The notes under the pieces: model-generated
Told to the model about the DNA's origin: nothing
The model's input: only the letters and a program-made list of their open reading frames with translations
Database searches by the model: none
Translations under genes and position numbers: made by a program
In this document: positions 1 through 8,119 of the stretch, piece by piece
Layout: each line of letters opens with the position of its first letter
How positions within the stretch are numbered: position 1 is the first letter of the stretch
Source: JADJOY01 sp046331705 [NCBI: bacterium]
Lineage (GTDB): Bacteria; JADJOY01
Direction of reading: 5' to 3'
Length of the DNA stretch: 12,656 nt
NCBI GenBank assembly: GCA_046331705.1
Contig: JAXLQJ010000103.1
Span: forward strand, 1-12,656

Positions 1-39
1 AGCGAGACCCAATTCGGCGTCGCTGGCGTGGAGGTGTGA
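1..39 (+). CDS. possible C-terminal end of a rightward gene (partial)
   Basis: Reading from base 1, the first frame gives twelve residues (SETQFGVAGVEV) and then TGA at 37-39. Ten of the twelve codons end in G or C, which fits coding sequence here, although another frame also scores high. If real, it is the tail of a gene that begins outside the window and converges on the large surface-protein gene, with the hairpin at 134-170 between them. Twelve residues are too few to name a family, and this could be chance. Confidence 0.25.
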   Translation, partial: SETQFGVAGVEV

Positions 40-133
40 CTCGGGGAGGGAAGGCGCGCGCGGTGAGCGGCTCACCGGGCGTTCCACGCGACCCACGTCC
101 GGGGTCGTTGCCGTTCCCGCGTCGATTGGAACA

Positions 134-170
134 GCGCCTCGCGCCCCGGGTTGACCGGGACGCGAGGCGC
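134..170 (-). terminator. strong hairpin, likely terminator of the large surface-protein gene
   Basis: A perfect 10-bp inverted repeat (GCGCCTCGCG at 134-143, CGCGAGGCGC at 161-170) continues after one mismatch into 5 more pairs (145-149 with 155-159) around a 5-base loop. It starts 25 bases past the stop codon at 196-198. No clear T-run follows on the minus strand, so it is not a textbook intrinsic terminator. Because of its symmetry it could act on transcripts from either side. Confidence 0.55.
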
Positions 171-195
171 ACTCACCTCGCGAATGGACTGCCGC

Positions 196-3100
196 TCAGG
201 ATCGGTTTCGTGCCGCGACCTTCCGCCGCCACGTGCGAACGAAGACGAGCGCGGGGCCGAGGTAGAGACCGAGGTCGACGTTGCCGCGCCCGGAAGCTCC
301 GGTGTTGCTCGCTGTGGCCGTGGTCGGCTGGCAGCCACCCGAGCACGCCGCCGTCGTGAACGTGTGATCGGTTCCGTTCGTCGTTCCGCCTGCGCTCGCG
401 GCCACGGCGCGGAAGTGGTAGGTGGTGGCGCACGCGAGGCCCGTCAGCGCCGCGGATGCCGGTTGCGCCGAGGAGCCCGTGAAGGCGCCGGCGGGCTTCG
501 AGCTGCCGTAGGAGGTGGTCGTGCCGTACTCGAACGTCACCGTGGTCGACGAGCCGTTCGGATTCACGCTCGCGTTCAGCGTGGCGCCGGTGGTGGTGAT
601 GGCCGATGCGTTACCCGTGGTGACGCTGGGTGGCGGCGGCGGGCATGCCGAGGTGGCGAACGACAGATCGGCGCCGTAGGTGGTGCCGCCGACACTCTGC
701 GCGACGACGCGGACGTGGTAGGTCGCGCCACAGGAGAGACCGGTGATTGGCTGCGCGACAGCGGTATCGGTCGATCCCGTGTAGTTCCCCACGAACAGCG
801 CGCCGCCGTAGTCCGTGGTCAGGCCGTACTCGAAGCCCACGCCGGTCGTCGCGCCATTCGGGTTGATGGTGGCATTCAGCGTGGCGCCGGACCCCGTGAT
901 GGCGCTCGGCGCGAGCGTCGTGGCGGCGGGCGGCGGTGGCGGCGGGCAAGCGCTGGTCGTGAAGGCGAGGTCGTCACCCTGCGCCAGCACCGGTCCTTGC
1001 GTGCTCGTGAGCACGCCGCGGAAGTGATAGGTCGTCCCGCAGCTCAGGCCGGTCACGACCTCGTTCAGTCCCCGCGTTCCCGTGCCCACGTAGGGCCCGC
1101 GATTGGGCGTGACCTGGCCGTACGCCGTCGACGTTCCGTAGTCGAAGTGAACGAACGTCGAGAAGCTGCTCGGGTCGAACGTGGCGGCCAGCGTGGCAGC
1201 GGTATCGGTCACCGCGAACGCGGCTGCGGTGGTGATGGAGACGGGGCACGGTGGCGTGACCGTTCGGTCTGCAGTGGTGGTCGTGCCTGCCGTGCTCGTG
1301 GCCACGGCGCGGGCGTGATAGGTCGTGGCGCAGGTGAGATCGGACACCGCGGCGGAGAGCGGCAGCGACGCGCCGCCGGTGACCGTGCCGAGGGAAACGA
1401 CGTTGCCGTAGCTGGTCGTCGGTCCGTACTCGATCGAGACGGTGGTCTCGAGCCCGTTCGGGTTCACGGACGTGCTCATCGTCGTCCCGGACGAGGTCGT
1501 GTTGCTGAACGTCACGGCCGATACCGTCGGCGGTGGGCACGCGCTGGTGGTCGTGAAGCTCTGATCCTCGCCGTAGATCGTCTCGGTCGCGGTGAGCGCC
1601 GCGACGCGGAAGTGATACGTCGACTGGCAGGTCAGCCCGGAGAGACTGGAGTTGACCGAGTAGTTCGGTCCTGCTCCTGCGAGATTCCGCGGGTTCGTGG
1701 CTGTGCCGTACGAGGTGGTGGGTCCGTACTCGAAGAAATACTGGGTCGTCGTGCCGTTCGGCGTGATGGTGCCGTTCAGCCTGGCCGACGTGGCGGTCAC
1801 GTTGGTTGCGGGCAGCGTGGTGGCCGTGGGCGTGCTGCAGTCCGAGGTGGTCGTGAACGTCGCGTCGTCGCCGTACGCGGTTCCGCCTGGGCTCGTGGCG
1901 ACAGCGCGGTAGTGGTAGAGCGTGCTGCATTCGAGGTGCGAGATCGTGATCTGGCCCGATTGCGGCGTCTCGCCGCGCTCCGTGAAGGACGAAGACGTGG
2001 CGCCGTAGCTCGGCGTCTTGCCGTACTCGAAGCTGACGTGGGTCACGGCGCTGTGGGGGCTCACCGTGGCGGAGAGCCGCGCGGACGAGGACGTCACGTT
2101 GCTCGCGCCTCCCGTCGTCACCTCGGGCGGCGGGCAGGTAGCCGTGGTGAAGGCCAGGTCGCTGCTCGTGACGAGATCACCATCGTTCCAGGCCAGCACC
2201 CGATGGTGATACGTCGTCTGGCAGACGAGCCCCGTGGCGGCGACGGCGATCGGCAACACGCCGTTGCCGGAGAGCGGCGACGCGTAGTCGATCAGCGTGT
2301 CGTAGCTGGTCGTCGTGCCCAGCTCGAAGCGCGCGCCGGTGGTCGAGCCATTCGGATTCACCGTGGCGTTGAGTGTCGCGCCGCCGGGTAGAAGATTGGT
2401 CGCGGGCTCGATCGTCACGCTGGGCGGCGCGCAGCTCGGATTCTCGGGCGGACAGGTCAGGCGCTCGTAGGCACCCACGTCGCACGCCGCGCCCTGCGGT
2501 CGCGGCGTGCCGTTCTGATCGGTGGTGGGGCAGGGAGCCGCGACGCCTGCGTCGATGGCGAGATTCCCCGCGAGCAGCGGTAGTGACGCCGTGGTGCCGC
2601 GGTAGGTCGCGAATGGGGCCAGCGGAAGCGCCGCAGCGGGCACGTCAGCCTGATCGCCGAGCGCGCTGAAGCCGCAGGTATGTCCGCCGCTCTCGATGTT
2701 GCCCCCGTCCGACGTGACGTGACCGGTCGTGCCGCACTCACCCATCAGCAGCACGTTGGCCATGTGCATCGTCGCCACAGCGGTGTCGTCGTGATTGAGG
2801 ACGGCCACGCGCGACGGCGGATAGCCGGGGAGGCCCGAGTAACCCGGGCTGCCGTTGTCGTAGAAGGTCACGTTGGTGAGCGACACGTGGCCGCTGTGGT
2901 TGTCGATGACGTGCGGCGTTCCCACCGGTGGCGGCGCGGTGTAGCCGGAGGTCACGTTGCGAGTGAACGTGGAGTTGGACACGTTCACGTCGCCGCCCTC
3001 GTTCACGATTCCCGCCGCAGTCAAGAACGCCCTGTTGTCGGCGAGCGCCGATCGGCTCAACGCGACGGATCCGCCGAGAACGTGGAGCGCTCGGTCGTTG

Positions 3101-3984
3101 GAGCGAAACGTCGAGTCTTCGATCGTCACGTCGCCCGCTCGGAGCAGGACCGCGCCGAAATCGCCATCACCCAGTCCGTTGTCGCGGTTCTCTGCGAACG
3201 TCACCTGGGAGAGATGAAGCGCGTCGCCGCTGAAGTCGAGGGTGCCCCCTGCGTCGTTGGTGGTGTTCTGGGTCACGGCAGAGTTCTCGATCAGCACCGT
3301 TCCCGAGGCGACGATGCCGGAGCCGACGGCCATGGATCGGTTTCCGTCGATGGTCGAGCCGTGCAGCTCCAGGTGGCTGCCGAAGGAAGCGATCGCGCCT
3401 CCCGAGCCCGGCGTCGCGCAGCCCGAGATCGCCACGTCGCTCAGCTCGAGGGATCCCTCGCTGCGAATGCACCCGCCGTCTTCGTTCGCGGCCAGGAGAT
3501 ACGTGTACCCGTTGCGAATCGAGAGACCCGTGAGCTCGACGGAGACGGACGAGCCGAGGATCTCGAACACACGATCGGTCGCTGGAGGCGAATTCGCCGC
3601 GTCGATGATCGTATTCGCCGAGCCGGCACCCTCGATCGTCACGTCGTCGGTGAGGTCGAGGTCGCCCGTCGCGGCGAGCGCCTCGTCGCCGCCCTGGACG
3701 CTGAGCGCGTACGTCCCCGCGGGGACGACGATGGAGTCGGGGCCTGGCGAAGCGTTCGCCGCGATCACGGCCTCGCGGAGCGAGCAATCCGCATCGCAGC
3801 TTCCGTCCGCGGTATCCGCGGTCTTGGTGACGGTGAACGTCGCCGCGGCTGCGGGTAGCGCCACCACACCGGCGAGGGCGCCGGCGAGCAGCAGGCCGAG
3901 GACGCGGCGCCTGGCCGCAGAGCGCTTCGGGGTCGTGCGAGTACGCACTCGCCGCGCCGACGATCCGACCAACCTGAATTGCAT
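196..3984 (-). CDS. exported CSLREA / choice-of-anchor Q beta-helix protein with seven fibronectin-like repeats
   Basis: A 1262-residue secreted or surface protein; its molecular function is unknown. A long basic N-region and hydrophobic core (about 27-48, ending ALPAAAA) form a signal peptide, probably cut near residue 48. The CSLREA motif follows at 67-72. Residues about 85-440 are short repeats rich in N, G and S, as in right-handed parallel beta-helix (Pmp/pectate-lyase-like) proteins. A choice-of-anchor Q signature follows (AIDAG 476-480, CP..DQ..TPRP 485-496, CDVGAYE 501-507). Seven repeats of about 100 residues (520-1214) share NPNG, FEYG.TTSYG and L.C.TTYH.R motifs. The tail has a hydrophobic stretch (about 1236-1249) and a basic end, perhaps a sorting signal. 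The ATG at 3984 has GAGG about 8 bases upstream and is the only reasonable start. It has its own promoter and is probably monocistronic. Adhesin or structural surface protein is the likeliest role (inference). Confidence 0.9.
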   Translation of the reverse strand: MQFRLVGSSARRVRTRTTPKRSAARRRVLGLLLAGALAGVVALPAAAATFTVTKTADTADGSCDADCSLREAVIAANASPGPDSIVVPAGTYALSVQGGDEALAATGDLDLTDDVTIEGAGSANTIIDAANSPPATDRVFEILGSSVSVELTGLSIRNGYTYLLAANEDGGCIRSEGSLELSDVAISGCATPGSGGAIASFGSHLELHGSTIDGNRSMAVGSGIVASGTVLIENSAVTQNTTNDAGGTLDFSGDALHLSQVTFAENRDNGLGDGDFGAVLLRAGDVTIEDSTFRSNDRALHVLGGSVALSRSALADNRAFLTAAGIVNEGGDVNVSNSTFTRNVTSGYTAPPPVGTPHVIDNHSGHVSLTNVTFYDNGSPGYSGLPGYPPSRVAVLNHDDTAVATMHMANVLLMGECGTTGHVTSDGGNIESGGHTCGFSALGDQADVPAAALPLAPFATYRGTTASLPLLAGNLAIDAGVAAPCPTTDQNGTPRPQGAACDVGAYERLTCPPENPSCAPPSVTIEPATNLLPGGATLNATVNPNGSTTGARFELGTTTSYDTLIDYASPLSGNGVLPIAVAATGLVCQTTYHHRVLAWNDGDLVTSSDLAFTTATCPPPEVTTGGASNVTSSSARLSATVSPHSAVTHVSFEYGKTPSYGATSSSFTERGETPQSGQITISHLECSTLYHYRAVATSPGGTAYGDDATFTTTSDCSTPTATTLPATNVTATSARLNGTITPNGTTTQYFFEYGPTTSYGTATNPRNLAGAGPNYSVNSSLSGLTCQSTYHFRVAALTATETIYGEDQSFTTTSACPPPTVSAVTFSNTTSSGTTMSTSVNPNGLETTVSIEYGPTTSYGNVVSLGTVTGGASLPLSAAVSDLTCATTYHARAVATSTAGTTTTADRTVTPPCPVSITTAAAFAVTDTAATLAATFDPSSFSTFVHFDYGTSTAYGQVTPNRGPYVGTGTRGLNEVVTGLSCGTTYHFRGVLTSTQGPVLAQGDDLAFTTSACPPPPPPAATTLAPSAITGSGATLNATINPNGATTGVGFEYGLTTDYGGALFVGNYTGSTDTAVAQPITGLSCGATYHVRVVAQSVGGTTYGADLSFATSACPPPPPSVTTGNASAITTTGATLNASVNPNGSSTTVTFEYGTTTSYGSSKPAGAFTGSSAQPASAALTGLACATTYHFRAVAASAGGTTNGTDHTFTTAACSGGCQPTTATASNTGASGRGNVDLGLYLGPALVFVRTWRRKVAARNRS
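343..2427 (-). repeat. seven diverged tandem repeats encoding Cys-paired fibronectin-III-like modules
   Basis: Seven in-frame copies of about 290-305 bases encode residues 520-617, 618-716, 717-816, 817-913, 914-1013, 1014-1114 and 1115-1214 of the surface protein. Each module ends at a cysteine and has another 28-31 residues earlier, just before TTYH or its variant. The pairs are 588/617, 686/716, 786/816, 885/913, 982/1013, 1085/1114 and 1185/1214. The last three modules are joined by proline runs (CPPPPPP, CPPPPP). The copies are clearly diverged, so they are old duplications and not recent slippage. A disulfide per module is inferred from the regular spacing. Confidence 0.85.
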
Positions 3985-3989
3985 GGGAA

Positions 3990-4010
3990 CCTCGCAGTGA
4001 TACCGCGAGG
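3990..4010 (-). promoter_or_regulatory. leader hairpin covering the ribosome-binding site of the surface-protein gene
   Basis: The arms CCTCGC (3990-3995) and GCGAGG (4005-4010) are perfectly complementary around a 9-base loop. On the minus-strand transcript the downstream arm is GCGAGG, which contains the GAGG Shine-Dalgarno sequence 5 bases before the ATG at 3984. Folding would therefore hide the ribosome-binding site. The predicted transcript start (about 4015) lies upstream, so the hairpin would be in the mRNA. The complementarity is seen directly; its use in control is inference. Confidence 0.45.
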
Positions 4011-4021
4011 AGGGTGAAATG

Positions 4022-4050
4022 ATCGTAAGCCTCTAGCGCAGAGGCGTCAA
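4022..4050 (-). promoter_or_regulatory. sigma-70-like promoter of the surface-protein gene with a dyad in the spacer
   Basis: On the minus strand, TTGACG (4050-4045, 5 of 6 to consensus) is followed after exactly 17 bases by TACGAT (4027-4022, 4 of 6). It lies about 40 bases upstream of the ATG at 3984 and beyond the hairpins that end the preceding operon. The spacer is almost wholly a perfect inverted repeat, GCCTCT-N5-AGAGGC (4029-4045), a natural place for a repressor or activator to bind. Confidence 0.6.
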
Positions 4051-4124
4051 CGAGAATGTCCCGCGCACCTGCCGAGCGATCGCACGCGCTCCAGAAAACG
4101 CGAGTGTCGCGCGAGCCGATCGCG

Positions 4125-4152
4125 TCGAGCGGGGGCTCGAGCGGCCGCTCGA
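4125..4152 (-). terminator. twin hairpins after the yaiI-like gene
   Basis: Two overlapping inverted repeats lie 12-40 bases past the stop at 4165-4167: TCGAGC-GGGG-GCTCGA (4125-4140) and the 16-base perfect palindrome TCGAGCGGCCGCTCGA (4137-4152). They share the bases 4137-4140, so they are mutually exclusive folds. No T-run follows. They are placed to end the sulP-pgm-yaiI transcript before the next gene's promoter. Confidence 0.4.
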
Positions 4153-4164
4153 AAGAACGCCGTT

Positions 4165-4617
4165 TCAGCTCCTGCGGCGAATCGACTGGATGGTCTCGTC
4201 GAGGCGCGACAGGAAGCGGGAGCGGTCGCGCGGGCTCATCGGCGCCGGCCCGCCCACGTTGTTGCCGAGGTCGCGCAGCTCTTGCATCAGCTCGCGCATC
4301 GCCAACGCCTCGCCGATGGTGTCCTTCGAGAAGCGCTCGCCGCGCGTGTCGAGGACGCGTGCGCCGCGCTCCAGGCAGCGCGCCGCGAGCGGGATGTCGG
4401 CGGTGATGGCGATGTCGTCGGCGCCGATGTGCTCGGCGATCCAATGATCGGCCTCGTCCGGGCCAGCAGCGACGCGGATGCGGTGGATCCGCGGGTCGTC
4501 GGGCACGAAGATCGCGCGGTTCGACACCACGAAGACCGTGAGCCCGTAGCGCGCCGCGACGCGATAGGCCTCGTCCTTGACGGGACAGCCGTCGCCGTCG
4601 AGGTAGACGTCGAGCAT
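4165..4617 (-). CDS. yaiI: YaiI/YqxD family protein (UPF0178, DUF188)
   Basis: A 150-residue soluble protein of the UPF0178 family, whose usual length is about 150. Recognisable family motifs run the full length: the acidic N-terminal DGDGCPVK (7-14), RVAAGPDEAD (48-57), the highly conserved TADIPLA (72-78), GARVLDTRGERF (85-96), and near the end NNVGGPAPMS followed by RDRSRF. The family has a PIN-like nuclease fold with clustered aspartates, but its biochemical role is not established. The ATG at 4617 gives the canonical N-terminus, with only a weak GGA-type ribosome site upstream. It lies 34 bases after pgm and is probably the last gene of that operon; the link to sugar metabolism may just be shared transcription. 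Confidence 0.93.
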   Translation of the reverse strand: MLDVYLDGDGCPVKDEAYRVAARYGLTVFVVSNRAIFVPDDPRIHRIRVAAGPDEADHWIAEHIGADDIAITADIPLAARCLERGARVLDTRGERFSKDTIGEALAMRELMQELRDLGNNVGGPAPMSPRDRSRFLSRLDETIQSIRRRS

Positions 4618-4651
4618 CGTTTCCGCGCCGGGTTGTCGTTGCCAGCCGGGA

Positions 4652-6301
4652 TCAGCTCGATGCGCCGAACGCCGCGCTCACCACCGCGCGCGCCTCTTCC
4701 TGGATGCGTCGCAGGTGATCGGCGCCCACGAAGCTCTCGGCGTAGATCTTGTACACGTCCTCCGTGCCCGAGGGGCGCGCGGCGAACCAGCCGTTGGCCG
4801 TGGTGACCTTGAGGCCGCCGATCGAGGCGCCGTTGCCCGGCGCCTGGGTGAGCTTCGCGACGATGGTCTCGCCGGCGAGGGTCGTCGCCGTGATCTGCTC
4901 GGGCGCGAGCTTCTTGAGCAAGTCCTTCTGCGCGGGCGTCGCCGGCGCGTCCACGCGCTCGTAGACGGGGTCTCCCAGCTCGGCGGTGAGCGAGCGATAG
5001 ATCTCGCCTGGATCACGTCCAGCTTTCGCGGTGATCTCGGCCGCCAGCAGGTCGAGGATGATGCCGTCCTTGTCGGTGCTCCACGCGCCGCCGTCCTTGC
5101 GCAGGAACGAGGCGCCGGCGCTTTCCTCGCCGCCGAAGCCGAGCGAGCCGTCGAGCAGCCCGTCGACGAACCACTTGAAGCCGACGGGCACCTCGACGAG
5201 GCGGCGGCCGAGCCGTGCGGCCAGTCGATCGATGAGGCTGCTCGACACCAGTGTCTTGCCGATGCCGGCGTCACGGCGCCAGGCGGGGCGGTTTCGGAAC
5301 AGGTAGTCGATCGCCACGCACAGGTAGTGGTTCGGGTTCATGAGCCCGGCCGAGCGCGTGACGATGCCGTGGCGATCGTTGTCGGTGTCGTTGCCGAAGG
5401 CGATGTCGAAGCGGTCCTTGAGCTCGACCAGGCCCGCCATCGCGTGCGGCGACGAGCAATCCATGCGGATCTTGCCGTCCCAATCGAGGCGCATGAAGCG
5501 GAACGTCGGATCGACGGTCTCGTTCACGATCGTCACGTCCAGACCGAAGCGCTCGCGGATCGGTGCCCAGTAGCCGACACCCGAGCCGCCCAGCGGGTCG
5601 ACGCCGATCCGCAGCTTGGCGGCGCGGATCGCGTCGAAGTCGATCACCTGGGCCAGCTCGCTCACGTAGCTCTGGACGTAGTCGTGCTTCTTGGTGGTGG
5701 GGGCGCTGCGCGCACGCGCCGCCGAGAGCCGCTTCACCACGTCGATGCCCGTGGTGAGGAGCTGATTGGCGCGCTTCTCGATCCAGCCCGTGATCGTGGT
5801 GTCGGCGGGGCCGCCATTGGGCGGGTTGTACTTGAATCCGCCGTCCTCGGGCGGGTTGTGGGACGGCGTCACGACGATGCCGTCCGCCAGCCCGTCGGCG
5901 CGGCCGCGGTTGTAGCCCACGATCGCGTGCGAGACGACCGGCGTCGGCGTGTAACCGTCGGCGGCGTCGACCATCACGGTCACGCCGCTCGCCGCGAGCA
6001 CCTCGAGCGCGGTGGTGAGCGCCGGCAACGACAGGGCGTGACTGTCCATGCCGATGAAGAGCGGGCCGGTGATGCCGACGCTGGTGCGGTAGTCGCAGAT
6101 CGCGCGCGTCGTGGCGACGATGTGCGCCTCGTTGAACGAGCGCTTGAGCGACGAGCCGCGGTGTCCCGAGGTGCCGAAGGCCACGCGCTGCTCGGGAACG
6201 GCGGGATCGGGCTGCTCCGTGTAGTACGCGGTCAGGAGCCGCGGTACGTCGACCAGCTGTGCGGTGGGCGCGGGCTTGCCCGCGAGTGGGTGAGTTGTCA
6301 C
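4652..6301 (-). CDS. pgm: phosphoglucomutase (alpha-D-glucose phosphate-specific)
   Basis: Interconverts glucose-1-phosphate and glucose-6-phosphate in the cytoplasm (EC 5.4.2.2), linking glycolysis to glycogen, trehalose and envelope-sugar synthesis. At 549 residues it matches the E. coli Pgm type (about 546) in length and order of motifs. These are FGTSGHRGS (42-50), the catalytic phosphoserine loop TPSHNPP (145-151, Ser147), the metal loop DTDNDR (305-310), the sugar-binding loop GEESAG (391-396) and the phosphate-binding RPSGTED (509-515). All catalytic residues are present. The metal loop keeps its three aspartates but differs from the E. coli DPDYDR. Translation starts at GTG (6301), supported by a strong GGAGG 5 bases upstream. 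The gene lies 27 bases after sulP and 34 before yaiI, so the three are probably co-transcribed. Confidence 0.96.
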   Translation of the reverse strand: MTTHPLAGKPAPTAQLVDVPRLLTAYYTEQPDPAVPEQRVAFGTSGHRGSSLKRSFNEAHIVATTRAICDYRTSVGITGPLFIGMDSHALSLPALTTALEVLAASGVTVMVDAADGYTPTPVVSHAIVGYNRGRADGLADGIVVTPSHNPPEDGGFKYNPPNGGPADTTITGWIEKRANQLLTTGIDVVKRLSAARARSAPTTKKHDYVQSYVSELAQVIDFDAIRAAKLRIGVDPLGGSGVGYWAPIRERFGLDVTIVNETVDPTFRFMRLDWDGKIRMDCSSPHAMAGLVELKDRFDIAFGNDTDNDRHGIVTRSAGLMNPNHYLCVAIDYLFRNRPAWRRDAGIGKTLVSSSLIDRLAARLGRRLVEVPVGFKWFVDGLLDGSLGFGGEESAGASFLRKDGGAWSTDKDGIILDLLAAEITAKAGRDPGEIYRSLTAELGDPVYERVDAPATPAQKDLLKKLAPEQITATTLAGETIVAKLTQAPGNGASIGGLKVTTANGWFAARPSGTEDVYKIYAESFVGADHLRRIQEEARAVVSAAFGASS

Positions 6302-6328
6302 GGCGACCTCCGGGCGGCGTTCGAGGGC

Positions 6329-7999
6329 TCAGCGTGCCAACAGCGCACGCGCATGGCTCAGCGCTTCGTCGATGTGGCGGTGGAGGTTCTGGCGGCCGAT
6401 CTTGTCGGCGAGGCCCACTCGCTCGATCGCGGCGAGCGGCTGCTCGCGCAGACCCGATAGCAGCAGCACGGTGCCGTGACGGGCGCACTTGCTCCAGAAC
6501 TCCTCCAGCGCGTGCAGCCCGGTCGCGTCGATGGCCGGCACGCGCCGCATGCGCAGGATGAAGAGCTTGGGTGGGCTGTCGATGTTGTCGAGCGTGTCCT
6601 TGAGCTTGTCGGCGACGCCGAAGAAGAACGGGCCGTTGATCTCGAAGACCTTCACGCCGCGCGGTACCTGCTTGTTCGCGGTGGCGTCGGGATCCCGGCC
6701 TTCGGGAAGGATCACCGAGTCCTCGTCGGAGCTGTCCTCGAGGATCGCGCGCACGTCGGTGACCTCGCTCATGCGCCGCATGAAGAGCATCGCGGCCATG
6801 ACCAGCCCCACCTCGACGGCGACCGTGAGGTCGACCAGCACGGTGAGCAAGAAGGCGGTGAGCAGCACCGCGATGTCGCTCTTGGGCGCACGCAAGAGCG
6901 TGCGGAAATGGTCGACCTCGGCCATGTTCCAGGCCACGATCACGAGCACGGCGGCGAGCGCCGCGAGGGGGATGGCGCTCGCGAGCGGCGCCAGGAAGAA
7001 CATGAAGGCGCCGAGCGTCATCGCGTGGATGATGCCCGCGACGGGCGTCTTGGCACCGCTGCGCACGTTGGTGGCGGTGCGCGCGATCGCGCCGGTCGCC
7101 GGGATGCCGCCGAAGATCACCGAGGCGACGTTCGCGGTGCCCTGTGCGATCAGCTCGATGTTGGAGCGATGGCGCCCGCCGGTCATGCCGTCGGCGACCA
7201 CCGCCGAGAGCAGCGACTCGATCGCACCCAGCATCGCGATGGTGAAGGCTTCGGGCACCAGCGCGCGGAGCTGAGCGAAGTCGACGTGCGGTAGGTGCGG
7301 CGCGGGCAGGAGCCGCGGAATGCCGCCGAAGCGCGTGCCGATGGTGTCGACGGGCAAGGAGAGCGCCCACGCCGCGAGCGACGCCGCCACCACCGCCACG
7401 ATCGGCCCCGGCACCTTCGGCGTGAAGCGCTTGCAGGCCAGGATGATCGCGATCGATCCCGCGGCGAGCGCCGCGGCGGACGGGTTCCAGCTGGTGAGGT
7501 GGGTGAGGTAGGCGCCCCATTTCTCGAGGAACTCCGCGGGCACCGCGTCCATCCGCAGCCCCAGAAGATCCTTCACCTGCGAGGAGAAGATGATGAGCGC
7601 GATGCCGGAGGTGAAGCCGGTGGTGACGGGATACGGGATGAACTTGATCAGCGTGCCGAAGCGCGCGAGCCCCATGGCGACGAGGATCGCGCCCGCGAGC
7701 AAGGTCGCGACCGCGAGCCCGTCGTAGCCGTGCTTCTGGACGATTCCATAGACGATCACGACGAACGCGCCCGTGGGCCCGCCGATCTGAACGCGGCTGC
7801 CGCCGAGCACCGAGATCACGAAACCCGCCACGATCGCCGTGAAGAGCCCGCGCTCGGGAGTCACGCCCGAGGCGATGCCGAAGGCCATCGCGAGCGGCAG
7901 CGCGACGATCCCGACGGTGACCCCCGCGAAGAGGTCGGCAAGGAAACGCTCGCGGTCGTAGCCCTCGCGCAGGCAGACGATCAGCTTCGGCGTGAACAT
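6329..7999 (-). CDS. SulP (SLC26) family anion transporter with STAS domain
   Basis: A 556-residue inner-membrane secondary transporter. The membrane domain (about 20-408) carries SulP hallmarks: PLAMAFGIASG (35-45), GGPTGAF (73-79), the AIESLLSAVVADG helix (259-271) with conserved Glu261, and GIPATGAIARTATN (298-311). A cytoplasmic STAS domain occupies about 446-556, including PAIDATGLHAL (488-498). Family members move sulfate, bicarbonate or C4-dicarboxylates, and the substrate cannot be read from sequence. I chose the ATG at 7999 because GGAG lies 6 bases upstream. An in-frame GTG at 8047 would add 16 residues but lacks a ribosome site. It leads the pgm-yaiI cluster; no convincing promoter was found in the 120 bases upstream. 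Confidence 0.93.
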   Translation of the reverse strand: MFTPKLIVCLREGYDRERFLADLFAGVTVGIVALPLAMAFGIASGVTPERGLFTAIVAGFVISVLGGSRVQIGGPTGAFVVIVYGIVQKHGYDGLAVATLLAGAILVAMGLARFGTLIKFIPYPVTTGFTSGIALIIFSSQVKDLLGLRMDAVPAEFLEKWGAYLTHLTSWNPSAAALAAGSIAIILACKRFTPKVPGPIVAVVAASLAAWALSLPVDTIGTRFGGIPRLLPAPHLPHVDFAQLRALVPEAFTIAMLGAIESLLSAVVADGMTGGRHRSNIELIAQGTANVASVIFGGIPATGAIARTATNVRSGAKTPVAGIIHAMTLGAFMFFLAPLASAIPLAALAAVLVIVAWNMAEVDHFRTLLRAPKSDIAVLLTAFLLTVLVDLTVAVEVGLVMAAMLFMRRMSEVTDVRAILEDSSDEDSVILPEGRDPDATANKQVPRGVKVFEINGPFFFGVADKLKDTLDNIDSPPKLFILRMRRVPAIDATGLHALEEFWSKCARHGTVLLLSGLREQPLAAIERVGLADKIGRQNLHRHIDEALSHARALLAR

Positions 8000-8119
8000 C
8001 GCAAGCTCCGGTGTGTGGGACGAAGGGACGGAGTATGTCACCGCCACGCGCCGCGGCCGATGGCGCGCGCCGCGTTTCGCGGGCGATCGCGGAGACCGCG
8101 CGTGCGGCGAACGAGCTCG

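Noticed and set aside
151-2391. Long rightward open frame opposite the fibronectin-repeat region
   Set aside because: The translation is Arg/Gly-rich with no domain or signal, while the opposite strand has clear repeats, signal peptide and family motifs. It is a by-product of high GC and the regular repeat.
4141-4148. GCGGCCGC as a cloning-site artefact
   Set aside because: It lies within a natural 16-base palindrome in GC-rich DNA, with no vector-like sequence around it.
8000-8047. Longer sulP start at GTG 8047
   Set aside because: No ribosome-binding site precedes it, whereas the ATG at 7999 has GGAG at ideal distance and fits the usual SulP N-terminus.
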